Source of the DNA: Caballeronia sp. SBC1
GTDB lineage: Bacteria; Pseudomonadota; Gammaproteobacteria; Burkholderiales; Burkholderiaceae
Length of the DNA: 64,000 nucleotides
NCBI RefSeq assembly: GCF_011493005.1
Contig: NZ_CP049157.1
Coordinates: 310,001-374,000, forward strand
Reading direction: 5' to 3'
Shown: piece by piece, positions 43,383 to 52,028 of the stretch
Layout of the letters: each line of letters begins with the position of its first letter
Position numbering within the stretch: position 1 is the stretch's first letter
Position numbers and translations under genes: made by a program
The notes under the pieces: generated by a model
What the model saw: the letters and a program-made list of their open reading frames with translations, nothing else
The model's database searches: none
Told to the model about the DNA's origin: nothing

Positions 43383-44366
43383 ATGGACTATGTCGAATTG
43401 CCTGATAAATCGCGGGATCACACCATCCTCGAGCTCCGCGACTTTTCGCGAAAACTGGTACGCGAGCTTGGTTTCATGCGCAATACGCTGGCCGACAGCG
43501 ACCTTGCGCCGTCGGCCGTTCACGCCGTGATTGAAATTGGCCTCGCGCCCGGGCTTCAGGCGCGCGACCTGGCCGACACTCTCCGGCTCGACAAGTCGAA
43601 CACCAGCCGGCAGTTAGCCAAGCTCGAGTCATTGGGACTGGTCACGCGAGAAGCAGCAAGCGACGACGGCCGGTCGTCACGACTATTCCTGACACCCGCC
43701 GGCAAGAAGTTGCGGCAAAAGATCGACCGGTTTGCGACCGATCAAGTCTCCAATGCACTGCGGCGGCTGGTGCCCGCCGACCAGCAAACGCTGGTCCGCT
43801 CTCTAGCGCTTTACGCGGATGCTTTGGCGCAGGACAACGTCAACAAGATGCCGCGAGCGGCAGCATCGATCGATGAAAAAATCCTGGAGGGTTATCAGCC
43901 CGGATGCATTGGCAACATAGCAAGCCTGCATGCCCGCTTCTATTCGCAGGCAGCAGGCTTTGGGGTCTTCTTCGAAAAGAAAGTGGCTACTGAGCTGGCG
44001 GAATTTGCCATGGCCTTGCCGTCTTCGGGCAAGGCGCTCTGGCTCTATGTCGAAAACGGCCGGTCGCTCGCTTCAATCGCGATAGACGCAGACCATGCCA
44101 ACGCCCGGCTTGCCCATTTGCGATGGTTTATTGTCGACGAGTCGTTGCGCGGCTCAGGTGTCGGGCGCCGTTTGCTCTCAAAGGCGCTGGATTTTGTCGA
44201 CCGGGAGTTCGATGAAACCTATCTTTGGACCTTCAAGGGCCTTGATGCAGCGCGTCATTTGTACGAGTCATCTGGCTTTCAATTGACCGAGGAAGCTGAA
44301 GGGTCACAGTGGGGAACTCATGTGACCGAGCAGAAATTCAGTCGTCGATCGAAGCGGACGTTTTAG
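43383..44366 (+). CDS. MarR-family HTH fused to GNAT acetyltransferase
   Basis: 327 residues, two domains. Residues ~15-150: MarR winged helix ('LVRELGFMRNTLADSDLAPSAVHAVIEIGLAPGLQARDLADTLRLDKSNTSRQLAKLESLGLVTREAASDDGRSSRLFLTPAGKKL'). Residues ~165-320: GNAT acetyltransferase, 'NIASLHARFYSQAAGFGVFFEKKVATELAEF' and 'LRWFIVDESLRGSGVGRRLLSKALDFVDREFDETYLWTFKGLDAARHLYESSGF' with the Q/RxxGxG/A acetyl-CoA loop (RGSGVG). The two-domain fusion is known in Burkholderia; presumably the regulator controls its own operon and the acetyltransferase modifies a small amine or a protein. Downstream is a 433-bp gap. Confidence 0.93.
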   Translation: MDYVELPDKSRDHTILELRDFSRKLVRELGFMRNTLADSDLAPSAVHAVIEIGLAPGLQARDLADTLRLDKSNTSRQLAKLESLGLVTREAASDDGRSSRLFLTPAGKKLRQKIDRFATDQVSNALRRLVPADQQTLVRSLALYADALAQDNVNKMPRAAASIDEKILEGYQPGCIGNIASLHARFYSQAAGFGVFFEKKVATELAEFAMALPSSGKALWLYVENGRSLASIAIDADHANARLAHLRWFIVDESLRGSGVGRRLLSKALDFVDREFDETYLWTFKGLDAARHLYESSGFQLTEEAEGSQWGTHVTEQKFSRRSKRTF

Positions 44367-44799
44367 CAAACACGTTCGATAAAGACTAACGCCCAAGCAA
44401 GATAACGAACACGCCACTCAGCCAGGGCCTAAGGCCGACCACCGTTGCGCAACCGGCGACTAAGCGGTAATCTCGCATCCTTAGTACGCGACTCTATTTA
44501 AGCCGCTTGTCCATGACAAACCTTGCGCACATACGCCTTGCCGCTATCGAGCCTGACTCGAAGGCCGGTCATGCGCGCTTTAAGGATTTCAGCGGTTGCG
44601 GTTTCTCTGTTTCCCCACCTGTCGTTTCTCCCCCCAACACCGTTCCGGCTGGCGTAGTAGCGCCGCCGCGCACGGTCGTTCCTGGCTGATCTCACGCCCT
44701 TCAAGTCTTAGGCTTCCGGCCTGACCGCAGCACCTGTTGGTGCTTGGCGGCTTGACCGTGCTCGCCCAAGTCCTTTATTCCCTCGACAGGTGAATACTC
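44367..44799. other. Intergenic region, 433 bp
   Basis: Between the MarR-GNAT gene and a DMT transporter gene, both rightward. A short hairpin, AGCACC (44729-44734)/GGTGCT (44739-44744), lies ~55 bp before the transporter. A 60-residue frame at 44507 has no ribosome site or domain. Confidence 0.4.
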
Positions 44800-45669
44800 A
44801 TGGCTTTTGTAAAAACCGCCTTCGCCGCGTATGGTTCGACGGCACTCTTTGTCCTGCTGTGGAGCAGCGGTGCAATCGTTTCAAAACTGGGACTCGATCA
44901 CGCCCCGGCCTTCGCTTTCCTCGTGCTGCGCTTTGCCCTGGCGTCGAGCGTCCTCGCGATGCTTGGTGTATGGCGCGGGCGCTGGTTGCCGGCGTCTGGA
45001 ACGCGTCTGCAAGTTGCAATCACCGGCGCGTTGCTGACCGGTGGTTATCCTATTTGCTATCTGCTCGCGCTGGATCGCGGATTGACACCCGGCATTCTTG
45101 CAACGCTCCTGGGCGCGCAGCCCATTCTCACGCTTGTGCTGGTGGAGCGTCGCTTGACCGCGGCACGCTTGGGCGGCCTGTTGCTTGCGTTGGGCGGTTT
45201 GTCCCTCGTCGTGTTCGCAGCCGGCAACGCTGAGCGCTTCCCTCTAGCGGGCGTGCTTCTCGGCTCGGCCTCTCTAGCGTGCATGACAATCGGCGCCATC
45301 CTGCAAAAACGCGTGAAGCAACAACCGACCGATGTCCTGCCGCTTCAGAACGTTGTTGGCCTCACGCTCGCCATGTTGTTCGTCCCGTTCGAGCCCGTCA
45401 CGTTCGTACCCAGTGTGGATTTTCTTATACCGCTGCTTTGGCTAGGCATTGTGATATCGGTATTCGCGCAGTTGCTCTTTTACCGGCTGATGCAGGCCGG
45501 TAACCTGGTCAACGTGACGAGCCTCTTTTATCTCGTGCCCGTGGTCACCGCCATCATGGATTATCTCGTGCTGGGAAACCGTCTGGCACCTCTTGGCGTG
45601 GCTGGAATGGTATCGATCCTCGCGGGCCTGATGCTGGTATTTCGCGCCGCACCCGCACGGAAACGCTAG
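44800..45669 (+). CDS. EamA/DMT-family transporter
   Basis: 289 residues, ten helices in two EamA repeats. 'ALFVLLWSSGAIVSKLGLDHAPAFAFLVLRFALASSVLAML' opens repeat 1, with the typical 'WSSGAI' block, and 'LPLQNVVGLTLAMLF…SVFAQLLFYRLMQAGNLVNVTSLFYLVPVVTAIMDYLVLGNRLAPLGVAGMVSILAGLMLVF' closes repeat 2. Members move amino acids or related metabolites out of the cell; substrate unknown. The upstream gap holds no regulator. Its stop is followed by a strong hairpin at 45770. Confidence 0.92.
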   Translation: MAFVKTAFAAYGSTALFVLLWSSGAIVSKLGLDHAPAFAFLVLRFALASSVLAMLGVWRGRWLPASGTRLQVAITGALLTGGYPICYLLALDRGLTPGILATLLGAQPILTLVLVERRLTAARLGGLLLALGGLSLVVFAAGNAERFPLAGVLLGSASLACMTIGAILQKRVKQQPTDVLPLQNVVGLTLAMLFVPFEPVTFVPSVDFLIPLLWLGIVISVFAQLLFYRLMQAGNLVNVTSLFYLVPVVTAIMDYLVLGNRLAPLGVAGMVSILAGLMLVFRAAPARKR

Positions 45670-45769
45670 GTTCTGCGAATGCGGGCAATAGTCTTGCGCC
45701 ATACAGAAGCCGAGAATGGGAACTCGGCTACAAGATGGACCTCAGCCGTATTAGTCTTGGCGCCGCGTT

Positions 45770-45805
45770 GCACACGCATACAGCGCAGCGGCTGTATGCG
45801 TGTGC
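45770..45805. terminator. Perfect 15-bp hairpin between convergent DMT genes
   Basis: GCACACGCATACAGC (45770-45784) pairs perfectly with its complement at 45791-45805 around a six-base loop. It lies about 100 bp after the rightward DMT stop and 200 bp before the leftward DMT stop. No T-tract follows, so it may act as a factor-dependent terminator or a protein site. Confidence 0.45.
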
Positions 45806-45828
45806 AGGAACGGATAACGTTTTCGCTG

Positions 45829-46035
45829 AACAAGGCGGTCAGGCGTGCTGCAGGTCCTCCCGACGCACTGCTCGGTTGTCGCGATGTATTTAGTCCCGAA
45901 CTCGCTTCGAACGAGGTGTTCCGGCGCGCGTTGATTGAAGCGGTCACGCAGTTGAAAGCCGGGGCAAGAGCGGCGATAGAAAACGCCAATCTGAAGACTG
46001 CCGAGATCACGTCTGCGTCAGGGCAGAACCTCTGA
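45829..46035 (+). pseudogene. Possible mannitol-dehydrogenase C-terminal remnant
   Basis: The rightward frame to the TGA at 46033-46035 encodes 'PPDALLGCRDVFSPELASNEVFRRALIEAVTQLKAGARAAIENA'. The spacing D.F...L.....F...L..A...L..GARA is the pattern that ends polyol (mannitol/fructuronate) dehydrogenases. No matching upstream catalytic part exists in this window, and the 3' end overlaps the neighbouring leftward gene by 18 bp. Treat as a weak call. Confidence 0.3.
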
Positions 46036-46947
46036 AGCGCGAGGGACGCTAACGGGTATCGCCTTGCGCCAGCGCACCGTCGCCAGCATGGACGCCACGA
46101 CAATCAACCCGCCGCCAACCCATGCAATAAGCGATATTTTCTCGCCCAGCCAAAACCAGGCGAACAACGCGCCGAACGCGGGTTCGCTGCCCATCAGCAG
46201 CGCAACGCGGGTTGGACTGCTGCGCTTGATCGCATAGTTCTGCGCGAAGAACGCGAACAGCGTGCACGCAAAAACCAGATAAAACACGCTGCCCCAAAAC
46301 GGCTCGTGCCCCGCGAATGACGGCACGTGCTGCCACTGCTGCGGCGCAAACACGAGCGCCACGGCGGCACTGCCAAACGCGACCACGCCCGACTGCACGG
46401 CTGTCACTGACAAAGGCGGCAGCACCGAGTCACGCAACACGCGTTTCGTCACGCAGACATTCAGCGCGCGCAGTAAGGCAGCCAGCAGGATCAGCGCATC
46501 GCCTGGATTGAAGGCGACCGCGCCGTCACCGGCAAGCAGCCATGCACCTAACAGCGAGAGCGCGACTGCTGCCCACTCGATCCGCCCGGGTCGGCGCTTG
46601 AGCAGCATCCACTCGACCAGCGGCGTCAGCACCACGCACAGGCTGATCAGGAACGCCGCATTGGCGGCACGCGTCAGCAGCACGCCAAACGTTTCGCTCA
46701 GGAAAATACCCAGCAGCAGCAAGCCTGCGATAAATACGCCGCGCAACGTGCGCGCGTCGGCGTGACGCAAACTCCGCAACGCGGGCGACAACATGACAAA
46801 CGTCATGCCGAATCGCAGCGTCAGCAGGCCCAGCACTGGATAAAACACAAGCGCGCTCTTGACGATTCCATAACTGGTGCCCCAGACCACCGCGACCACG
46901 AGCAGCATCAGGTCGGACAGTAAGAGCAGGCGGTTTTGCTTGGACAT
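46018..46947 (-). CDS. EamA/DMT-family transporter
   Basis: 309 residues from the ATG at 46947, with GGAGG nine bases upstream. Ten helices: 'LLLLSDLMLLVVAVVWGTSYGIVKSALVFYPVLGLLTLRFGMTFVMLSP' and 'AQNYAIKRSSPTRVALLMGSEPAFGALFAWFWLGEKISLIAWVGGGLIVVASML' are EamA halves. Divergent from the LysR-type regulator at 47070 with 122 bp between, a classic regulator-exporter pair in which the LysR protein controls this gene. Substrate unknown. Confidence 0.92.
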   Translation of the reverse strand: MSKQNRLLLLSDLMLLVVAVVWGTSYGIVKSALVFYPVLGLLTLRFGMTFVMLSPALRSLRHADARTLRGVFIAGLLLLGIFLSETFGVLLTRAANAAFLISLCVVLTPLVEWMLLKRRPGRIEWAAVALSLLGAWLLAGDGAVAFNPGDALILLAALLRALNVCVTKRVLRDSVLPPLSVTAVQSGVVAFGSAAVALVFAPQQWQHVPSFAGHEPFWGSVFYLVFACTLFAFFAQNYAIKRSSPTRVALLMGSEPAFGALFAWFWLGEKISLIAWVGGGLIVVASMLATVRWRKAIPVSVPRASEVLP

Positions 46948-47069
46948 AGTCGGACCTCCGGAGATGAGTCCGTATTGTCGAGCGTTGCACTTGCGACGAT
47001 AATCGGGTCGGTGCGCAAAGCCTTTATGTCGCAGATGCATTAATCCTGCGCCCCACTCGCGACGGTCCG

Positions 47070-47990
47070 ATGAATCCAACAGAATTTTTTGCTTTGCTGC
47101 CCGACATGGCCGTATTCGCTCGTGTCGTCGATGCCGGCAACTTTTCGGTGGCGGCGCGCCAGCTCGGCAGCACGCCGTCGACGGTCAGCCGCCAGATCAA
47201 GCGTCTTGAGGAAGCGCTGGCCACGCGTCTGCTCGAGCGATCAACTCGCAAAGTGAAGGTGACCGAATCGGGCGAACAGGTCGTTCGATTCTGCCGCGAC
47301 ATGGTGAGCGCGGCGTCGAGCGCCGTAGATGCAGCCGGTTCACTGGCCGGCCGGCCGCAGGGAAAAGTCAGCGTGAGCGCGCCAACGGCGTTTGCGAAAA
47401 CGGTGATTCATCCGCTCGTGCCGGGCTTTTTGCGCACTTACGAGGAGGTCGATCTCCAGTTGCTATACGCGGATCATGAGGTCGATCCGCTAGTGAACGA
47501 TCTCGATCTCGTGATCCGGCTAACGGATCGACCACCGCCCGGTCTGGCGGGACGCCGGCTCGGTTCGGTACGCTGGGTGCTGTGCGCGTCGCCAGCGTAT
47601 CTGCGTGCGCGCGGCACGCCCACACACCCGTGCGATCTCGCGCAACACGACTGCCTCTATCTGGGCGAAACCACCGACGACAACCGCTGGCGTTTTCGAC
47701 GAGGCACTGAGACGCAGACCGTGGAGGTTAGCGGGCGATATATAGCGAATCATGCCGGTGCGCGACTCGAAGCGGCGCAGCAGGATTTCGGCATTGCGAA
47801 CCTGCCGGAATTCACCGCCACCGGTGCGTTAGAGAGTGGCGAACTTGTACAAGTGCTCGCCGACTGGGATCTCGAAGCGCGCGCCTATGTAGGCTCAGTG
47901 TGGCTGCTCTATCCGCCGAATCGATTTCTGCCGCCCAAGGTGCGGGTCTTGATCGATTATCTGGTCGAGCACATACACGAGCGCAAGTGA
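47070..47990 (+). CDS. LysR-type regulator
   Basis: 306 residues. N-terminal winged helix 'MAVFARVVDAGNFSVAARQLGSTPSTVSRQIKRLEEALATRLLERSTRKVKVTESGEQVV' (residues ~13-72) and a C-terminal periplasmic-binding-like sensor, 'GKVSVSAPTAFAKTVIHPLVPGFLRTYEEVDLQLLYADHEVDPLVNDLDLVIRLTDRPPPGL', of the CrgA/DsdC-like type. Divergent with the DMT exporter at 46947, which it probably controls. The start overlaps nothing; the ribosome site is weak. Confidence 0.93.
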   Translation: MNPTEFFALLPDMAVFARVVDAGNFSVAARQLGSTPSTVSRQIKRLEEALATRLLERSTRKVKVTESGEQVVRFCRDMVSAASSAVDAAGSLAGRPQGKVSVSAPTAFAKTVIHPLVPGFLRTYEEVDLQLLYADHEVDPLVNDLDLVIRLTDRPPPGLAGRRLGSVRWVLCASPAYLRARGTPTHPCDLAQHDCLYLGETTDDNRWRFRRGTETQTVEVSGRYIANHAGARLEAAQQDFGIANLPEFTATGALESGELVQVLADWDLEARAYVGSVWLLYPPNRFLPPKVRVLIDYLVEHIHERK

Positions 47991-48107
47991 CGTTGCCTGA
48001 GCGGTCTTGCCTGAGGGCATAACTTGGATCAACTCGCCTAATTTCGCTCAAGCAAAACCTTGCCATTCGTTACATGGCCAGTTGACTCACCCGACATGCA
48101 CACAATA

Positions 48108-48124
48108 GCTTCTCCTTGAGAAGC
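48108..48124 (+). promoter_or_regulatory. LysR-type T-N11-A dyad before the HypT-like gene
   Basis: GCTTCTC (48108-48114) and GAGAAGC (48118-48124) form a perfect dyad with a 3-base centre; its inner TTCTCCTTGAGAA is a T-N11-A LysR box. It ends three bases before the Shine-Dalgarno stretch of the LysR gene at 48139, consistent with self-repression, or alternatively with an RNA hairpin next to the ribosome site. Confidence 0.5.
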
Positions 48125-48138
48125 CGGAAGGGAGTGGT

Positions 48139-49041
48139 ATGGAGATTAAATGGATCGAGGACTTTGTTGCTCTTGCCCAGTACCAAAGTTTTTCGCGTGC
48201 TGCTGAGGTTCGCAATGTCACTCAGTCCGGTTTCAGCCGGCGTATTCAGGCGCTCGAACAATGGGTGGGAGCCGACCTGATCGACCGCAGCAGTTATCCG
48301 CCCACACTGACACCCGCCGGGCGTCTCTTCAGGGAAGCTGCCGACGACATTCTCAATCGCCTGTTCGACACCCGGGCCATCATTCGTACGGAACAGCGAA
48401 TGCCCGGCATCGGGCTGCAAATTGCAGCGGGCCACACCATTGCGCTCAGTTTTCTTCCGGCTTGGCTCAACGCGCTTACCGCACAATTTCGCGATGTCAG
48501 GGCGCGCGTGATTCCCACCAACGTCCATGATTCCATCCTGATGCTGGTGAACGGCAATTGCGAATTGATGTTTGCGTATCACCACCCCGACCTGCCGCTT
48601 CATCTCGATCCCACGCGCTATGAGTACCTGACGGTTGGCATCGACACATTCATGCCTGTCTGCAAACCGAATCAAAAGTCGGGGCCTTCTCTGCGCTTGC
48701 CCGGCACCGTCAGCCGCCCTTTGCCGCTTATCTCGTACACCGAGACCAGCTATTTTGGCCGCTGCCTGGCCTTGCTGCTGCGCCGCGCCAAGACGCAACC
48801 GGCGCTGCGTCCGCACTACGAATCGGATATGGCGGAAGTGCTCAAGAAGATGGTACTGGAGGGTGAAGGCATTGCGTGGCTGCCGAAAAGCTCCATACAA
48901 ACCGAGCTGAAAAATGGTGAACTCGTCCCGGCTGGCGGCAAGGAATGGAATCTCGAAGTCGAGTTGCGTGTGTACCGCGACGCATCGAATAAAAACGAGT
49001 TCATTGACACTCTGTGGCGATACCTGCGCTCATCCGCCTGA
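48139..49041 (+). CDS. LysR-type regulator, HypT (YjiE)-like
   Basis: 300 residues; GGGAG before the ATG. The N-terminus 'MEIKWIEDFVALAQYQSFSRAAEVRNVTQSGFSRRIQALEQWVGADLIDRSSYPPTLTPAGRLF' is close to that of the E. coli hypochlorite-responsive YjiE/HypT. The C-terminal sensor shows 'IPTNVHDSILMLVNGNCELMFAYHHPDLPLHLDPTRYEYLTVGIDTFMPV' and 'LVPAGGKEWNLEVELRVYRD'. Whether it senses HOCl is not shown here. The next genes (dicarboxylate symporter, racemase) point instead to control of amino-acid or dicarboxylate use. Confidence 0.93.
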   Translation: MEIKWIEDFVALAQYQSFSRAAEVRNVTQSGFSRRIQALEQWVGADLIDRSSYPPTLTPAGRLFREAADDILNRLFDTRAIIRTEQRMPGIGLQIAAGHTIALSFLPAWLNALTAQFRDVRARVIPTNVHDSILMLVNGNCELMFAYHHPDLPLHLDPTRYEYLTVGIDTFMPVCKPNQKSGPSLRLPGTVSRPLPLISYTETSYFGRCLALLLRRAKTQPALRPHYESDMAEVLKKMVLEGEGIAWLPKSSIQTELKNGELVPAGGKEWNLEVELRVYRDASNKNEFIDTLWRYLRSSA

Positions 49042-49238
49042 GTTTTATTGACTTAGCGTTTACCCTTGTTATGCGACGCTCGCATAACGACATGCTGAAC
49101 CCGCATCGCGGTTTTTTTGTTCGCTTCTACTATCCGTCCAGAGACAGAAAACGCCCCTAAGCCAAGGCACTTTTCGTCAAACCCATCGCACAGCGGCCCA
49201 CGCTCATCTTCGTGCGAGACACCTCTGGAAGAATTGAA

Positions 49239-50516
49239 ATGAAAAACCGGTTAACGCTTTATATAGTCATCGGCATGGTGCTTGGCGTCGTGATCGGCTA
49301 CGTCTGTCACCGGAGCGCCGCGGATTCGAACGCAGCAAAAGAAGTCGCCGGCTACTTCTCCATCATCACCGATATCTTCCTGAGGCTCATCAAGATGATC
49401 ATTGCGCCGCTGGTATTCGCCACGCTGGTGTCGGGCCTTGCGGGCATGGACGGAACGAGCGACGTGCGCCGCATTGGCATTCGATCAGTCGGCTGGTTCG
49501 TCTGCGCCTCCCTCATGTCACTCGCCCTTGGTCTCTGTCTCGCCAACCTCCTGCAACCGGGTGCGAGCCTGCATATGGTCCAGACCAGTACCGACGTGAG
49601 CACGGGCCTGAATACCGCGGGGCTGAACTTCAAGGACTTTGTCACGCACGCATTTCCGACGAGCATTCTCGACGCAATGGCGCGCAACGACATCCTTCAA
49701 ATACTGGTGTTCTCCGTGCTCTTCGGCGTTGTGTTGGGTGCGATCAAGTCGGACCCAAGGGTGACGCCACTCGTGCAAGCGATCGACGCCCTCGTTCCCG
49801 CCATGCTCAAGCTCACCGACTACGTCATGCGCCTTGCACCCGTGGGTGTATTCGGCGCAATTGCATCGGCTGTGACGTTACATGGTCTCGATGTGCTGAT
49901 GACATACGGCAAGCTGATCGGCAGCTTCTATGTGGGACTTGCGCTGCTGTGGGTGATCCTGATCGGCGCCGGGTACGCGTTTCTTGGCAACGCCATCTGG
50001 TCGTTGCTCAGAGCAGTACGCGAGCCCGCCATGCTGGCGTTTTCAACCGCGAGCAGCGAAGCAGCGTATCCGCGCCTGACGGAGAAGCTGGAAGAGTTCG
50101 GCGTGGACAAGAAGGTGGTTGGCTTTACGCTGCCGCTGGGGTATGCATTCAATCTGGATGGCTCAATGATGTATCAGGCATTCGCCGCCATCTTCATTGC
50201 GCAGGCTTTTGGTATCGATATGCCCGTAGGCACGCAGATCCTGATGCTGCTCGTGCTCATGATCAGCAGCAAGGGCATGGCCGGAGTGGCGCGAGGCTCT
50301 GTCGTGGTCGTTGCCGCCGTTGCGCCGATGTTCCATCTGCCTCCGTCCGGCGTCGTGCTGATCCTCGCGATCGACCAGATACTTGACATGGGCCGGACCG
50401 CGACCAACGTGATCGGCAACAGCATTGCAACGGCCGTGATTGCGAAGTGGGAGACGGCTCGTGTCACGCGCACGGAAGCCGTGACCTTTGATCAGCTGCA
50501 AGGCGAAGCAAAATGA
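49239..50516 (+). CDS. Dicarboxylate/amino-acid:cation symporter (DctA-like)
   Basis: 425 residues from the ATG at 49239 (GGAAG seven bases upstream). SDF family: 'FSIITDIFLRLIKMIIAPLVFATLVSGLAGM', 'GFTLPLGYAFNLDGSMMYQAFAAIFIAQAFGIDM' (the FxLPxGxxxNxDG substrate block), and 'ILAIDQILDMGRTATNVIGNSIATAVIAKWE' (DxxxxxxRTxxNxxG). Imports C4-dicarboxylates or glutamate/aspartate with Na+ or H+. The racemase gene downstream overlaps its stop by 4 bp (ATGA), so the two are co-translated. Likely an amino-acid uptake/racemisation unit under the LysR gene upstream. Confidence 0.94.
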   Translation: MKNRLTLYIVIGMVLGVVIGYVCHRSAADSNAAKEVAGYFSIITDIFLRLIKMIIAPLVFATLVSGLAGMDGTSDVRRIGIRSVGWFVCASLMSLALGLCLANLLQPGASLHMVQTSTDVSTGLNTAGLNFKDFVTHAFPTSILDAMARNDILQILVFSVLFGVVLGAIKSDPRVTPLVQAIDALVPAMLKLTDYVMRLAPVGVFGAIASAVTLHGLDVLMTYGKLIGSFYVGLALLWVILIGAGYAFLGNAIWSLLRAVREPAMLAFSTASSEAAYPRLTEKLEEFGVDKKVVGFTLPLGYAFNLDGSMMYQAFAAIFIAQAFGIDMPVGTQILMLLVLMISSKGMAGVARGSVVVVAAVAPMFHLPPSGVVLILAIDQILDMGRTATNVIGNSIATAVIAKWETARVTRTEAVTFDQLQGEAK

Positions 50517-52009
50517 GAGAGAAGCATTTGCAGGGACGCCGATCTTTTGGCGTCATTGGTGGACTTGGCCCGCTCGCCAGCGCCGACATGTTTTTCAAAC
50601 TCGTGAAGTCGACGCCCGCAACCGGCGACGCGGATCACTTCGATGTTGTCTTCGAGCAGCATCCGTTTCGCGGCGCCGGCGCCACCAGCGCCGCGACGGT
50701 GGAACGCAAGCTCTACATCTTCGATCTCATTCGTGCATTCGAGAAACGCGGCATAGAGACGGTCGTGCTGCCCTGCTTCCTGAGCCACACTTTCATGGAC
50801 GAGTTGAAGGCCAATTCGTCCCTGCAGATCGTGGACATGATCGAGGCAGTGCGACACCATGTGCGGCGCAAATTCCCTTCCGTGCGTCGCATTGGCGTGC
50901 TGGCATCGGACTACACCCGGCGCAACGGTCTCTTCGAGCGCTATTTTTCGGCGCCCGAATTCGACGTCATTCATCCGCGTATCGATGGAACCACGGACCT
51001 GGTCACGCGTGCGGTGTATGGGGAAAATGGCATCAAGTCCGGCCATCTGCTGGGTCAGCCGGTTGCGCTGCTGAAAGCCGCTTGCGACGATCTCATTGCG
51101 CAAGGTGCCGAGATCATCGTGCCGGGCATGACCGAGATCGCGCTCGTTGCAGATGAGCTTGGCGCTAAACCAGCCACGTTCGGCGTCCCTCTGATCGACT
51201 CGAATCTTGCGTATGCGCAGTACATTGTGTCGGGCCAGTACGAGTCGCCGGCCAAGCTGTTCAAGGTCGGCGTGGTCGGCGGCGTTGGCCCTGCGGCGAC
51301 AGTGGACTTCATGCAGAAGATAGTCAGCAACACACCGGCGAAGCGGGATCAGGATCATATCAAGCTGCTGGTCGAGCAGAATCCGCAGATCCCCGATCGC
51401 ACCAACAACCTGATCGGCGATGGCCCGGACCCCACCATCTCGTTGTACGCCACGTGCAAGAAACTCGAGAGCGGCGACGCCGATATCATCGCGATTCCAT
51501 GCAACACGGCGCACGCGTTTGTGCAGCGGATCCAGCCGTATCTCGGCATCCCGATCGTCAATATGCTGACCGTGACGGTCGAGATGCTTCGCGATTCGTT
51601 TCCGTCGCTTAGCGAGGTCGGGCTGCTAGCTACATCGGGGACGGTAGCAAGCGGGGTGTATCGGCAAGCGCTTGAAGCGCAAGGATTACGGCAGGTCTTG
51701 CCGAGTCCTGCATTGCAGGCAAGCGTGATGAATGCGATCTACGGCAAGGAGGGAGTGAAGGCCGGCTTCGTGAACGGACAGTGCATGGACGACATCCGAG
51801 CGGCGCTGGAAGGCTTGGTCGAGCAAGGGGTCGAAGTCGTGATCCTTGGCTGTACGGAATTGCCATTGCTGCTTCCGCGCGCTCAATGGCTAAGCGCTAG
51901 CGGACGAACGATCACGCTAGTCGATCCGACGGATATTCTGGCAAAACGCTGCGTTGCGTACGCTACCGCGGCGGCCGAACTGGAGGCGGAGTCAGAAGTC
52001 CCCCACTAA
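50513..52009 (+). CDS. Double-domain Asp/Glu racemase-family protein
   Basis: 498 residues, two racemase domains in one chain. N-half: 'FGVIGGLGPLASADMFFKLV', Cys-88 in 'VVLPCFLSHTF', but the second catalytic position is Met-206 in 'IVPGMTEIALVA' where GCTE is expected. C-half: 'VGVVGGVGPAATVDFMQKIV', Cys-330 in 'IAIPCNTAHAF' and Cys-447 in 'ILGCTELPLLL', both catalytic Cys kept. So one intact and one altered domain. Enzymes of this fold use two Cys to racemise aspartate or glutamate without cofactor; substrate here not proven. Overlaps the symporter gene by 4 bp (ATGA). Confidence 0.9.
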   Translation: MREKHLQGRRSFGVIGGLGPLASADMFFKLVKSTPATGDADHFDVVFEQHPFRGAGATSAATVERKLYIFDLIRAFEKRGIETVVLPCFLSHTFMDELKANSSLQIVDMIEAVRHHVRRKFPSVRRIGVLASDYTRRNGLFERYFSAPEFDVIHPRIDGTTDLVTRAVYGENGIKSGHLLGQPVALLKAACDDLIAQGAEIIVPGMTEIALVADELGAKPATFGVPLIDSNLAYAQYIVSGQYESPAKLFKVGVVGGVGPAATVDFMQKIVSNTPAKRDQDHIKLLVEQNPQIPDRTNNLIGDGPDPTISLYATCKKLESGDADIIAIPCNTAHAFVQRIQPYLGIPIVNMLTVTVEMLRDSFPSLSEVGLLATSGTVASGVYRQALEAQGLRQVLPSPALQASVMNAIYGKEGVKAGFVNGQCMDDIRAALEGLVEQGVEVVILGCTELPLLLPRAQWLSASGRTITLVDPTDILAKRCVAYATAAAELEAESEVPH

Positions 52010-52028
52010 GACATCGCGGTAGCGCGTG

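Noticed and set aside
44507..44689. 60-codon rightward frame ending in a Pro/Val-rich tail
   Set aside because: No ribosome site and no domain. Position between two genes is consistent with untranslated DNA.
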